A DNA stretch of 64,000 nt from Arachidicoccus soli (lineage in GTDB: Bacteria; Bacteroidota; Bacteroidia; Chitinophagales; Chitinophagaceae): positions 3,410,001 to 3,474,000 of the forward strand of contig NZ_CP032489.1 in the NCBI RefSeq assembly GCF_003600625.1. The letters are read 5' to 3'. Positions 17,952 through 26,529 of this stretch are shown here, piece by piece. Position 1 is the stretch's first letter. Each line of letters starts with the position of its first letter. The position numbers and the translations under genes were made by a program. Below the pieces are notes generated by a model, which saw nothing but the letters and a program-made list of their open reading frames with translations, was not told the DNA's origin and did no database searches.

Positions 17952-18315
17952 AAACAGAGACTTGTCCTATATCAATAATATGGATGATTTAGATGCAGAA
18001 ATTCTAAGGTTAAAACGCCATATTAAGGTACAAGAAGCCGAAATAAAATATAATACAACACAAATTCCTAAAGAAGCATTGCAGGCTTCACTAAGTTCTG
18101 TTATTCCATTTTTCAAAAAAACAAAAATTACAGACGATTCTTTCAATTCGATTCAAATCATAATGGGTGGTATTATTTCCTCCATTATCGCAGGGAGAAA
18201 ACATAAGGGGGGATTTGCAAAAGGCATAGTGGAAACACTACGACAAGTAAGCTTTGTGGGGGCGATAAAAGCGATTATTAGTTTATTTGACAAAAAGAAG
18301 AAACCAACATATTAA
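17929..18315 (+). CDS. Hypothetical protein of the YtxH-holin operon
   Basis: A 128-residue protein whose ATG lies 23 bp inside the end of the preceding gene, in another frame, which indicates coupling. Residues about 18-45 form a charged helical segment (LDAEILRLKRHIKVQEAEI), and two moderately hydrophobic stretches (IQIIMGGIISSIIAG and FVGAIKAIISLF) suggest membrane association. It ends in a lysine-rich tail KKKKPTY. I do not recognise a named domain. Position and size match the small partner proteins usually seen with YtxH/holin pairs in Bacteroidota. Confidence 0.65.
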   Translation: MMNLLKNKNRDLSYINNMDDLDAEILRLKRHIKVQEAEIKYNTTQIPKEALQASLSSVIPFFKKTKITDDSFNSIQIIMGGIISSIIAGRKHKGGFAKGIVETLRQVSFVGAIKAIISLFDKKKKPTY

Positions 18316-18444
18316 AACATTATTTCATCTACCAATAAATCATTTCGTTAAACTTCCCAGTACTTCCCTAATTCTTAAGGATTCGTTTGTATCATTTTCC
18401 ACATCTTCATTTTTACTTTTCAATTTTAGTAACTTGCACCTCTT

Positions 18445-20835
18445 ATGCAAGATTATTTAATAGGACTTAACGAAAAACAATATATAGCAGCAACACATAT
18501 TAATGGGCCACTTATGATTGTAGCCGGCGCAGGCAGCGGGAAAACAAAAGTGCTCACTACCCGTATCGCACATTTAATGGCTAATGGAGTAGATGCTTTT
18601 AATATTTTAGCGCTTACTTTTACTAACAAAGCAGCCGCTGAGATGCGTGAACGTATCGAAAAAATGCTAGGCGGTAATGAAGCACGTAATCTATATATTG
18701 GCACATTCCATAGTGTGTTTGCAAGAATATTACGTGCCGAAGCCCCTCGTTTAGGATATCCCAGTAATTTTTCGATATACGATTCCGATGACAGTAAAAG
18801 TGTGATAAAAACCATTGTAAAAGAGATGGATTTAGACGAAAAGCATTATAAGCCTAATGTCGTTCTCAGTCGTATTTCTCAGGCAAAAAATGCTTTAATA
18901 GGCCCATTGGAATATGCCGAAGATTATTATTTACAACAAGAAGATATTCGAGCCAATAGGACTGCCATCACCAATATTTATAAGGCCTATACAGCGCGTT
19001 GTTTTAAAAATGGCGCAATGGACTTTGATGATTTATTATTAAAGATGTATGAATTATTACACACCTTTCCCGAGGTATTACTTAAGTTTCAACATAAGTT
19101 TCGATATGTACTTATTGATGAGTATCAGGATACCAATCCCGTACAATATCAAATCACAAAGTTGTTGGCAGCAGCTCATGAAAATATCTGCGTAGTGGGT
19201 GATGATGCACAAAGTATTTACAGTTTTAGAGGCGCAACCATTGAAAACATTTTACTCTTCAAAAAAGATTATGATGATGTAAAAATTGTAAAACTGGAAC
19301 AAAACTATCGCAGCACGAAAAGCATTTTAAATGTTGCAAATACGATTATCCAAAACAATAAGAATCAAATACCAAAAGATTTATGGACCGATAATGCTGA
19401 TGGGGAAAAAATAAACCTTGTACGTACATTGACAGATAATGATGAAGGAAAATATGTTGCGACAACTATCCAGGAGCAAAAGTTGCGCAATCATTTTTAC
19501 AATAAAGATTTTGCAATACTCTATCGTACAAATGCGCAAAGCCGTGCTTTTGAAGAGAATTTAAGAAGAGCAGGCATCGCTTATAAAATTTACGGGGGAC
19601 TTAGCTTTTATCAAAGAAAAGAGATTAAAGACTTTGTGGCTTATCTGCGTGTCATATCAAATACACGAGATGAAGAGGCATTGAAACGTATCATTAATTA
19701 TCCCATAAGAGGCATTGGCAAAACGACGACAGAAAAATTACTAACAGCTTCCAACGAAGGGGGATTCACTTTCTGGGAATCCTTAACACGCGCACAGGAA
19801 TTTGGGCTAAAAGGCCATACTTTAGAAGTAATCCAAAACTTCATTACGATGATGCGTTATTTTCAATCTTTATTAAAGGAAAATAATGCGTACGAAGTGG
19901 CAATGCAAGTAGGTAAACATACCAATTTGGTAAAAGAGCTTTTCTCAGATAAATCTACCGAAGGTTTAGCCCGCTACGAGAATATTCAAGAACTACTCAA
20001 TTCGATTAAAGAATGGGTCGATCAACAGGAAAACTTAGCACAAATAGATGAGGACGGAACCTTATTGGAGAATACAGATACTGAAACGGCAAAAAATGCT
20101 ATGTCTCTGGGTACATATTTGCAACAAATTACACTACTTACAGATGCCGATAAAAACGAAGAAGATTCAGATGTTGTAAAACTGATGACAATTCACGCAG
20201 CTAAAGGATTGGAATTTCCTATCATTTTTGTTGGAGGATTAGAAGAGAGTATTTTCCCCAGTGGTATGAGTATCAACACGAGAGAAGAATTAGAAGAAGA
20301 AAGGCGTTTGTTTTATGTAGCCATTACCAGAGCGAAACAAAAACTTTGGCTTACTTATGCCAATACAAGGTACCGGTTTGGCAATTTAGTGCAAAATGAC
20401 CCTAGTCGTTTTATTGAAGAAATGCCTGAGTCCTTTATTAACAGAAGCTCGGCTGGCAATTCATTCAATGCGAATAATTATAGCAATGGCTTTCAACAGC
20501 GAAATTCCAATTTTGGCAATAATACTTCTGAAGCCATAGAACGAAAATACGGGCCGCCGCCAACGAAGAAAGTAAATACAAGGCCAAGTGCATTGCCTTC
20601 GCAACCACCATCAATAGCTAAGGTAATAGAACATACACCTCAACCAGATTTCACACCTAGTGATACCAGTAATTTAGTAGAGGGCGATAAAGTAGAGCAT
20701 TTAAAATTCGGCTTTGGGACTGTTATTAAAATGGAAGGTGCTGCCCATAACCGTATTGCAACAGTTCATTTTAATTTAAACGGAGAGAAAAAAATAATGC
20801 TGAACTATGCGAAATTGCGCATTTTAGAAAGTTAA
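18445..20835 (+). CDS. pcrA: UvrD/PcrA-family ATP-dependent DNA helicase
   Basis: A 796-residue superfamily 1A helicase with all motifs in order: Q motif LNEKQYIAA, Walker A GAGSGKT (residues 28-34), motif Ia LTFTNKAAAEMRER, Walker B VLIDEYQDTN, motif III GDDAQSIYSFRGA, motif IV LEQNYRST, motif V TIHAAKGLEFP and motif VI FYVAITRAK. The C-terminus has a low-complexity linker (about 670-740) and a Tudor-like domain (GDKVEHLKFGFGTV), which in PcrA binds RNA polymerase. It unwinds DNA 3' to 5' in repair and removal of obstacles. It stands alone, ended by a hairpin terminator that it shares with the convergent LacI gene. Confidence 0.95.
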   Translation: MQDYLIGLNEKQYIAATHINGPLMIVAGAGSGKTKVLTTRIAHLMANGVDAFNILALTFTNKAAAEMRERIEKMLGGNEARNLYIGTFHSVFARILRAEAPRLGYPSNFSIYDSDDSKSVIKTIVKEMDLDEKHYKPNVVLSRISQAKNALIGPLEYAEDYYLQQEDIRANRTAITNIYKAYTARCFKNGAMDFDDLLLKMYELLHTFPEVLLKFQHKFRYVLIDEYQDTNPVQYQITKLLAAAHENICVVGDDAQSIYSFRGATIENILLFKKDYDDVKIVKLEQNYRSTKSILNVANTIIQNNKNQIPKDLWTDNADGEKINLVRTLTDNDEGKYVATTIQEQKLRNHFYNKDFAILYRTNAQSRAFEENLRRAGIAYKIYGGLSFYQRKEIKDFVAYLRVISNTRDEEALKRIINYPIRGIGKTTTEKLLTASNEGGFTFWESLTRAQEFGLKGHTLEVIQNFITMMRYFQSLLKENNAYEVAMQVGKHTNLVKELFSDKSTEGLARYENIQELLNSIKEWVDQQENLAQIDEDGTLLENTDTETAKNAMSLGTYLQQITLLTDADKNEEDSDVVKLMTIHAAKGLEFPIIFVGGLEESIFPSGMSINTREELEEERRLFYVAITRAKQKLWLTYANTRYRFGNLVQNDPSRFIEEMPESFINRSSAGNSFNANNYSNGFQQRNSNFGNNTSEAIERKYGPPPTKKVNTRPSALPSQPPSIAKVIEHTPQPDFTPSDTSNLVEGDKVEHLKFGFGTVIKMEGAAHNRIATVHFNLNGEKKIMLNYAKLRILES

Positions 20836-20852
20836 CACTAATTTCAAAATTA

Positions 20853-20882
20853 ATAAAGCCTTGGTTCTCAGCAAGGCTTTAT
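20853..20882. terminator. Bidirectional hairpin terminator
   Basis: Perfect 11-bp arms ATAAAGCCTTG (20853-20863) and its complement (20872-20882) with an 8-base loop, sited between the convergent helicase and LacI-type genes. Confidence 0.8.
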
Positions 20883-20920
20883 CTCTTACATTTTGTAAGA
20901 AAAATACATATTCTAAGATT

Positions 20921-21934
20921 TTAAGAATCCAAGGCAATTAACTCCCCGTCAAGGACTATTTGTTTTTCTGTAAGCGTTTTTCCATTCATCAAATTCATCA
21001 GCATTTCAGCTGCTCGTTTACCTTGTTCATAAGGAAACTGTTCAATAGAAACTAACGGCGGGGTTTCTAAATAAACACGCATGGGGAGATTTGAATAGCT
21101 TACAAAACAGATATCTTTATTAATCTTAAGTTTTGTAAACCGTTTTACATATTGCATTGCATCCAATGCTACATAATCGTTAAATGCTACAACTGCAGTC
21201 GGTCTGTTTTTTTGAGAAAGAATATCTTTCATGGCATCCCAATTTCCTTGCTGTGTAAGATCTGAAGAAGAAAACAGAGAAGGATCTGTCTTAGCCCGCT
21301 TTTTACTAAGACCTTCCATAAATCCACGCATGCGTTCATTAGTGGCTTGTAAGGTCTGCGGACCCTTTAATAAGGCAATATGCCGATGACCACGTTCCCA
21401 TAAATAATCCACGATTTTAATAGAACTTTTATACAAATCGCAGGAAACCGTATAGGCGTCTTCATTCTTTGGGACTCTATCAAAAAAAACAACCGGCGTA
21501 TCAGCATTAATCAATTCCAAAAAATGATCAAGATTCTTTGTCGCCTTAGAAAGAGACACCAATAATCCATCAATACGATTCTTTTTGAAAGTCGCTAAAA
21601 TAGCTTTTTCCTTTTCTACATCGTCATGACTTTGACCAAAGAGCACATTATAATTATTTTCAAATGCAATATCTTCAATGCCGCTAATGGCCATTGAGAA
21701 GAAATTTTCTCTAAGCTCAGGGATAATTACCCCAAGCGTAAATGTCTTTCCCATTTTGAATTGTATCGCAGCCTGGTTTGGCTCATAATTCATTTCTTTA
21801 GCCACTTCCTGCACACGCGTTTTGGTGCGCAACCCAATACTTGGATGATCATGCAGTGCTCTTGAAACTGTGGAAATGGATACTCCTAATTTCTTAGCAA
21901 TCTCTTTTATCGTTGCTTGTTTATTCACTTGCAT
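20921..21934 (-). CDS. LacI-family transcriptional regulator
   Basis: A 337-residue regulator with the LacI helix-turn-helix and hinge at residues about 7-60 (TIKEIAKKLGVSISTVSRAL, then NYEPNQAA) and a periplasmic-binding-protein-like effector domain (FTLGVIIPELRENFF, FDRVP, GHRHIALLKGP, VVAFNDYVALDAM). Such proteins respond to sugars or nucleosides. The divergent neighbour 150 bp away is an LD-carboxypeptidase gene, so control of peptidoglycan recycling genes is possible, but LacI proteins in Bacteroidota commonly act on distant carbohydrate loci. No palindromic operator was identified. Confidence 0.92.
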   Translation of the reverse strand: MQVNKQATIKEIAKKLGVSISTVSRALHDHPSIGLRTKTRVQEVAKEMNYEPNQAAIQFKMGKTFTLGVIIPELRENFFSMAISGIEDIAFENNYNVLFGQSHDDVEKEKAILATFKKNRIDGLLVSLSKATKNLDHFLELINADTPVVFFDRVPKNEDAYTVSCDLYKSSIKIVDYLWERGHRHIALLKGPQTLQATNERMRGFMEGLSKKRAKTDPSLFSSSDLTQQGNWDAMKDILSQKNRPTAVVAFNDYVALDAMQYVKRFTKLKINKDICFVSYSNLPMRVYLETPPLVSIEQFPYEQGKRAAEMLMNLMNGKTLTEKQIVLDGELIALDS

Positions 21935-22084
21935 TCTTCAACAATACTTTGAAAGATTTGTGTATCGCCCTAAGGTACATTAAAATTACATCTTCAATAA
22001 ATATTTTTTGCATCATTTAAGCCAACAATTTCTTTCTTTTTTTATACTTAACTTCGTTTAAAACATCGCAATCCACTTTCAGAA

Positions 22085-23113
22085 ATGGAACGAAAAAAAT
22101 TCCTTCATACTTCCGGCATTTTACTTACATCCCCATTTTTCTCAAAATTGAGGGGAAATTATGATGATAGTAATAGCGCGCCTATCATTATACCACCTTA
22201 TCTGAAAGCTGGCGATACTATTGGTATTACAAGTCCATCGGGTTATATCTTAGAAGATGAATTACAACCCGCTATTGCTTTATTGCAAAGTTGGGGGCTT
22301 AAAATAGAAATAGGCAAAACAATCGGTGAAAGGGATGGCACTTTTGGTGGAAGCGATGAAGCAAGGGCTGCCGACTTTCAGCAAATGTTGGACAAGTCAT
22401 ACATCAAAGCTATTCTTTGCGCACGTGGAGGCTATGGAGCTTTGCGTATTATAGATAAAATAAATTTCTCACATCTTAGACAGCATCCTAAATGGGTAAT
22501 CGGATTTAGTGATGCAACCGTTTTTCATTGTCATATTGCGACGCGTTTTGGCGTAGCAACAATTCATTCTAAAATGTGCAATAGCTTTCCAACGGATTGG
22601 AACAATGCTCCAGAGATACAAAAACAAAGCATTCTCTCTATTCGTGATACACTGATGGGTACCCAAAAAATGCAATATGTCGCATCCTATAACCAATACA
22701 ACAAAATAGGCTCCGCAACCGGCAGAATAATTGGCGGAAATTTGCGCACCATAGAAAACTTGTCAGGTACATTGTCAGCTATTCATACGGAAAATAAAAT
22801 TCTATTCATAGAAGAAACACATGAGTACTTATATAATATTGACAGAATGCTTTGGAATCTAAAAAGAAGTGGTAAGTTAAAAAAATTAAATGGCTTAATC
22901 ATTGGAGGCTTTAAGGTACAAGCTCAACCAGACCCGCAAGATGAATTGAATTTATCTTTATATGACTTAGTTTTAGAAAAAATAAAAGATTATAATTTTC
23001 CTGTCTGTTTTGATTTTCCTGTAGGCCATCAAATAAATAATTTCGCGCTCAAATGCAATGTTCATCATTATTTCAGTGTCAGCACCCAAGGTACTATACT
23101 TAATGAAATTTAA
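22085..23113 (+). CDS. S66-family LD-carboxypeptidase, first copy
   Basis: A 342-residue serine peptidase of family S66 (LdcA, muramoyltetrapeptide carboxypeptidase), which removes the terminal D-Ala from tetrapeptide stems during peptidoglycan recycling. Visible landmarks are DTIGITSPSG near the start of the fold, CARGGYGALRIID, the nucleophile-Ser segment IGFSDAT, the Glu segment FIEETHEYLYNIDRML and the His segment FPVGHQ. An N-terminal extension of about 35 residues containing basic residues and a weak hydrophobic patch may be a signal, possibly Tat-like without a twin arginine. A paralogue follows after 17 bp. Confidence 0.92.
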   Translation: MERKKFLHTSGILLTSPFFSKLRGNYDDSNSAPIIIPPYLKAGDTIGITSPSGYILEDELQPAIALLQSWGLKIEIGKTIGERDGTFGGSDEARAADFQQMLDKSYIKAILCARGGYGALRIIDKINFSHLRQHPKWVIGFSDATVFHCHIATRFGVATIHSKMCNSFPTDWNNAPEIQKQSILSIRDTLMGTQKMQYVASYNQYNKIGSATGRIIGGNLRTIENLSGTLSAIHTENKILFIEETHEYLYNIDRMLWNLKRSGKLKKLNGLIIGGFKVQAQPDPQDELNLSLYDLVLEKIKDYNFPVCFDFPVGHQINNFALKCNVHHYFSVSTQGTILNEI

Positions 23114-23130
23114 AATCTTACCTTCTTTAA

Positions 23131-24036
23131 ATGATAATTCCTAAACAATTAATAGAAAACGATACCATCGGCATTGTATGCCCTTCAGGGTTTATGCCCA
23201 TGGAAAAGCTCAGAACCTGTATTCAAACTTTACAGCAATGGGGTTTTCAAGTAAAAATAGGCAAAACACTTGGCCATCAATCAAACTATTTTTCGGGAAA
23301 TGATGAAGAAAGGCTTTCCGATTTGCAAGCAATGATTGATGACAAAAATGTAAAAGCAATTCTTTGTGGGCGCGGTGGTTATGGTTTAAGCAGGATTATA
23401 GATAAAATAAACTTTAAACCATTAATCAAAAATCCTAAATGGATTATCGGTTATAGTGATGTTACCCTTTTGCATTGTCATTTAAATAGAAAAATAAAAA
23501 TAGCATCACTTCATTCACCAATGGCTGGTGCATTTAATGAAGGAGTCGATAATATTTATATTCAATCTTTAAAAAGAATTCTCACCGGGAAGAACAGTAT
23601 CTATAAAATAGCATCACATCCACTTAATCGCTTCGGAGAATGTTCCGGTGAACTAATTGGCGGCAACCTTGCAATGTTGGCGCATGCTGTTGGGTCAGTC
23701 TCTGAGCCAAAAACTAATAATAAAATATTGTTTATTGAGGATGTCGGCGAATATCTTTATACAATAGACAGAATGCTTCATCAATTAAAGCGTTCAGGAT
23801 GGTTTGATAATCTGAAAGGCCTATTAATAGGAAGTTTCACAGAGCTAAAAGATACCACAATTCCTTTCGGAAAAACTATTGATAAAATTATTCAAGAACT
23901 GGTTGCTGATTATAATTTCCCCATAGCTTATAATTTCCCTGTGGGACATCAAAAAGAAAATTATGCCCTGAAATGTGGTGTAAGCTATCATTTGCAGGTA
24001 AAGGAAAACTTAGTGACCTTTAAAGAGATTAAATAG
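23131..24036 (+). CDS. S66-family LD-carboxypeptidase, second copy
   Basis: A 301-residue S66 peptidase without N-terminal extension, so it should be cytoplasmic like LdcA of other bacteria. Landmarks: DTIGIVCPSG, CGRGGYGLSRIID, IGYSDVT (nucleophile Ser), FIEDVGEYLYTIDRML (Glu) and FPVGHQ (His). It is clearly paralogous to the preceding gene and begins 17 bp after it, indicating a tandem duplication followed by divergence and probably by different localisation. The 3' end runs to within 4 bp of the interrupted alkA gene on the opposite strand. Confidence 0.93.
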   Translation: MIIPKQLIENDTIGIVCPSGFMPMEKLRTCIQTLQQWGFQVKIGKTLGHQSNYFSGNDEERLSDLQAMIDDKNVKAILCGRGGYGLSRIIDKINFKPLIKNPKWIIGYSDVTLLHCHLNRKIKIASLHSPMAGAFNEGVDNIYIQSLKRILTGKNSIYKIASHPLNRFGECSGELIGGNLAMLAHAVGSVSEPKTNNKILFIEDVGEYLYTIDRMLHQLKRSGWFDNLKGLLIGSFTELKDTTIPFGKTIDKIIQELVADYNFPIAYNFPVGHQKENYALKCGVSYHLQVKENLVTFKEIK

Positions 24037-24039
24037 ATA

Positions 24040-24150
24040 TTAGACGGGTGTATTGTCTTTCCAATGCCACAAATGCAAACAAGCATAAGTACGATAAGGC
24101 TTCCACTTTGCAGAGATCCTTATTATTTTTTGCCTAAATATTTTTTTATA
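24040..24150 (-). pseudogene. 3' fragment of interrupted alkA (DNA-3-methyladenine glycosylase)
   Basis: The minus strand reads YKKIFRQKIIRISAKW then KPYRTYACLHLWHWKD and NTPV before the stop at 24042-24040. This is the conserved C-terminus of AlkA-like HhH-GPD glycosylases, where W-P-Y-R-x-Y-A-x-x-x-L-W-x-W is diagnostic. It has no start of its own and continues in frame from the 5' fragment at 25924-26460 if the intervening IS element is removed. Confidence 0.85.
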
Positions 24151-24165
24151 TGATGGAGCGTAAAA

Positions 24166-24190
24166 CCCGTCCATCGTTTACGTGGATGGG
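24166..24190. repeat. Left-end hairpin of the IS element
   Basis: Arms CCCGTCCA (24166-24173) and TGGATGGG (24183-24190) pair with one G-T pair around a 9-base loop, about 15 bp inside the left boundary. This is the type of imperfect hairpin recognised by Y1 transposases. Confidence 0.7.
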
Positions 24191-24234
24191 ATGTAAGCGA
24201 CACTCCGTTACACTTACATAATGATTGAAAATGA

Positions 24235-24645
24235 TTAACCTTGTGAAAGGATGTATTGCCTGACTGTTTCAGGTGATGCTTCACCAATGGAACAAACGAA
24301 ATAGCCATCCGACCAAAGTAATTTCTGATACCAATATTGCTTACGGAGTATTTTGCCATGCAGCAACCACAACTGACGAGTGCTTTCCTGCTTTAACCTG
24401 CGAACAATTTGCACAATAGACAGGCGAGGAATGTAGCGAATAAGGAAATGTACATGGTCTGTATCTGTCTCCATCACTTCAATTTCAAAATCTGAATTTT
24501 CAGCGATAGAGAGAAAGATACGCTTAACATCATCATTAAGCTGACCGACAAGCATTGCCTTACGGTACTTACAAACAAAAATGAGATGGCATTTTAAGTA
24601 GTGCTTTGAACGATTGGTGGACTGGTAGTTAGATTTTTGAGACAT
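24235..24645 (-). CDS. tnpA: IS200/IS605 Y1 transposase TnpA
   Basis: A 136-residue HUH-type transposase. The metal-binding HUH motif is DHVHFL (His64, His66) and the catalytic tyrosine is Tyr131 in ETVRQYILSQ. KHYLKCHLIFVCKYRK at the N-terminus is the usual opening of the family. All catalytic residues and the full length are present, so it looks functional. It excises and inserts the element as single-stranded DNA. It is transcribed away from tnpB, with about 96 bp between the two starts. Confidence 0.95.
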   Translation of the reverse strand: MSQKSNYQSTNRSKHYLKCHLIFVCKYRKAMLVGQLNDDVKRIFLSIAENSDFEIEVMETDTDHVHFLIRYIPRLSIVQIVRRLKQESTRQLWLLHGKILRKQYWYQKLLWSDGYFVCSIGEASPETVRQYILSQG

Positions 24646-24741
24646 AGTAGCGTAGTTTTTGTAAATCCCTTTTTACCTGAATAGGGAAGGGTTTACAAAA
24701 ACGTAGCGGGTTTTGTAAGAAAAATCATTACCTTTACATCA

Positions 24742-25875
24742 ATGCTCAAAGCCTACAAATATTGCCTCCTGCCTACCGAAGAACAAAAGCAACAACTGGC
24801 TATGTTCTTTGGTAGCTGTCGTTTTGTTTTCAATCTTGGACTGGAAACAAAAATGCAAGCATGGACTACCGCACGTAAGCATTTAACCTGTATAGACCTT
24901 GCGAACCAGATGAAGGAACTGAAAGACACCGAAGCAACATGGTTGCAGGAGTGCCCTTCACAAACGCTTCAAATGAGTTTGAGAAACTTAGACAATGCCT
25001 ACACCCAATTCTTTAAAGGTGGCGGCTTCCCTAAGTTTAAATCAAAGCATCGCAAACAATCCATACAGTTTCCGCAAGGTGTGAAAACAGACTTTGAGAA
25101 CAGTATCATCTTCCTCCCGAAGCTGAAAAATGTAACCTGTATTTTTCATCGCCAATTTAAAGGCGAGATTAAAACAGTAACCGTTTCCAGGACTTCAACA
25201 GGCAAATACTTCGTAAGCATACTGGTTGAGAACCAAAAGCAGTTGCCGAAGAAAAAACCTGTAATGCAGAAAACAACCGTTGGAATAGATATGGGCGTGA
25301 AAACTTTTGCTACCCTTTCAGACGGAACAACCTTTGACAATCCAAAGCATCTAAGAAATAATCTTAGAAGGCTTCGGGTAGAACAAAGAAAGTTGAGCCG
25401 TAGATTTAAAAGGGGTGCGAAGGAGCAAAGCAAAAACTTCCTGAAACAAAAACTGGTAGTTGCTAAACTTCACGAACACATCAAAAACCAACGTGAGGAC
25501 TACTTACACAAAGCAAGTACGCACATCATTCGTTCTTACAACAGCATTTGCCTTGAAGATTTAAACATCAAAGGCATGATGCAAAACGAAAAACTTGCCC
25601 TTGCTATTGGTGAAGTAGGATGGCACAAATTCAAAACGATGCTGGAATACAAAGCCGAATGGTACGGAAAGAATATCCTGTACATCGGCAGGTTTCAACC
25701 ATCGTCCAAATTGTGTTCACATTGCGGACATATTTTCAAAGAACTAAGTTTGAAGGACAGGTCTTGGACTTGTCAATCATGCGGCACTCATCACGAAAGA
25801 GATGAAAATGCCGCTTTGAATATTAAAACATTCGGGCTTCGGATAAAGCCTTCAACCGTTAACGTGAGCCATTAG
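24742..25875 (+). CDS. tnpB: TnpB RNA-guided endonuclease of the IS200/IS605 element
   Basis: A 377-residue TnpB with the RuvC-like triad intact: Asp183 in VGIDMGVKTFA, Glu272 in ICLEDLNIKGM and Asp354 in HERDENAALNI. A zinc ribbon lies between the last two acidic residues with Cys325, Cys328, Cys344 and Cys347 (CSHCGH and CQSCGTHH). TnpB proteins are guided by an RNA from the element's right end to cut the vacated donor site. Here the stop is 48 bp from the right boundary, so the RNA would overlap the gene's 3' end and read into alkA. Nothing indicates decay. Confidence 0.95.
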   Translation: MLKAYKYCLLPTEEQKQQLAMFFGSCRFVFNLGLETKMQAWTTARKHLTCIDLANQMKELKDTEATWLQECPSQTLQMSLRNLDNAYTQFFKGGGFPKFKSKHRKQSIQFPQGVKTDFENSIIFLPKLKNVTCIFHRQFKGEIKTVTVSRTSTGKYFVSILVENQKQLPKKKPVMQKTTVGIDMGVKTFATLSDGTTFDNPKHLRNNLRRLRVEQRKLSRRFKRGAKEQSKNFLKQKLVVAKLHEHIKNQREDYLHKASTHIIRSYNSICLEDLNIKGMMQNEKLALAIGEVGWHKFKTMLEYKAEWYGKNILYIGRFQPSSKLCSHCGHIFKELSLKDRSWTCQSCGTHHERDENAALNIKTFGLRIKPSTVNVSH

Positions 25876-25897
25876 GCTGTGCGTATGGGTTGAGAAG

Positions 25898-25923
25898 CCC
25901 ACTCATCGCTTTGCGTGAATGGG
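25898..25923. repeat. Right-end hairpin of the IS element
   Basis: Arms CCCACTCA (25898-25905) and TGAATGGG (25916-25923) pair with a single mismatch around a 10-base loop at the right boundary. It probably also forms the 3' part of the TnpB guide-RNA scaffold. Confidence 0.65.
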
Positions 25924-26460
25924 TAGTTCACCAACATTATCTAATTTATACAAATGCGCCATTGCATTTTGTATTGCCAAATCATCCGTGGCAAACACAT
26001 CTTCGCGTCCAAGTGTAAACATCAACAGCATTTCTACTGTCCAGCGGCCAACACCTTTGATTTGCGTAAGCAAATGAATTATTTCTTCATTTGACAAGGC
26101 TTTCAGCTGCTTGTCTGTTATATTATTTTCGATACAAAATAAGGCTACATTGTGCAAGTAATTTACTTTGGCATTACTTAAACCGATACCCCGCAAAATT
26201 TCAAAATTGGTAGACAGCACTTGTTGTGCGGAAGGCTCTTTTCCGTCAAACAGCAGCAAAAATCGATTATAGATCACTTCTGCAACCCGGCTATTTAATT
26301 GCTGACTCATAATACCTGCCATTAATCTAAGAGGAATATTCTTTCTACATTTTAATGCCGGCATTGGTTTCTGTAATACAGGAACGAGTTTTTTATCCTT
26401 TTGCAAATGGAGGAAATAAGACATCTGTAAAGTTAAGGATGATAATGTTCCAATACTCAT
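25924..26460 (-). pseudogene. alkA: 5' fragment of interrupted alkA (DNA-3-methyladenine glycosylase)
   Basis: The ATG at 26460 opens an HhH-GPD glycosylase: IPLRLMAGIMSQQLNSRVAE, then the helix-hairpin-helix QIKGVGRWTVEMLLMF and the catalytic-Asp segment VFATDDLAIQ. The native frame stops matching after NVGEL at the IS boundary; the open frame continues only into IS sequence (PIHAKR) and ends at 25903. The missing C-terminal 37 or so residues lie at 24040-24150. AlkA removes alkylated bases. Loss of the last helix, including the W-K-P-Y-R segment, likely inactivates or destabilises the enzyme, though the catalytic Asp is still encoded. Confidence 0.85.
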
Positions 26461-26475
26461 ATATAATTATCAAAA

Positions 26476-26508
26476 AAACGGCAAGCAAAAACCGATTGCT
26501 TACCGTTT
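26476..26508 (-). terminator. Intrinsic terminator after the deacetylase gene
   Basis: Arms AAACGG-C-AAGCAA (26476-26488) and TTGCTT-A-CCGTTT (26496-26508) pair with a single internal mismatch. On the minus strand the stem is followed by a U-rich run, placing it 22 bp after the deacetylase stop and upstream of alkA. Confidence 0.75.
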
Positions 26509-26529
26509 AACATTTTCTTGGATAAAGTA

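Larger units (their letters stand above)
24151..25923. mobile_element. IS200/IS605-family insertion sequence carrying divergent tnpA and tnpB
   Basis: About 1.77 kb with a Y1-transposase gene on the minus strand, a TnpB gene on the plus strand and a subterminal hairpin at each end (24166-24190 and 25898-25923), as in IS605. No target duplication is expected or seen. Removing 24151-25923 joins alkA in frame (GEL followed by YKKIF), which fixes the ends to within a few bases; the dinucleotide TA at both junctions leaves a small ambiguity. Confidence 0.85.

Noticed and set aside
17577-18315. Holin-like gene as evidence of a prophage
   Set aside because: No other phage genes nearby; YtxH plus Holin-X-like genes are a normal chromosomal stress set.
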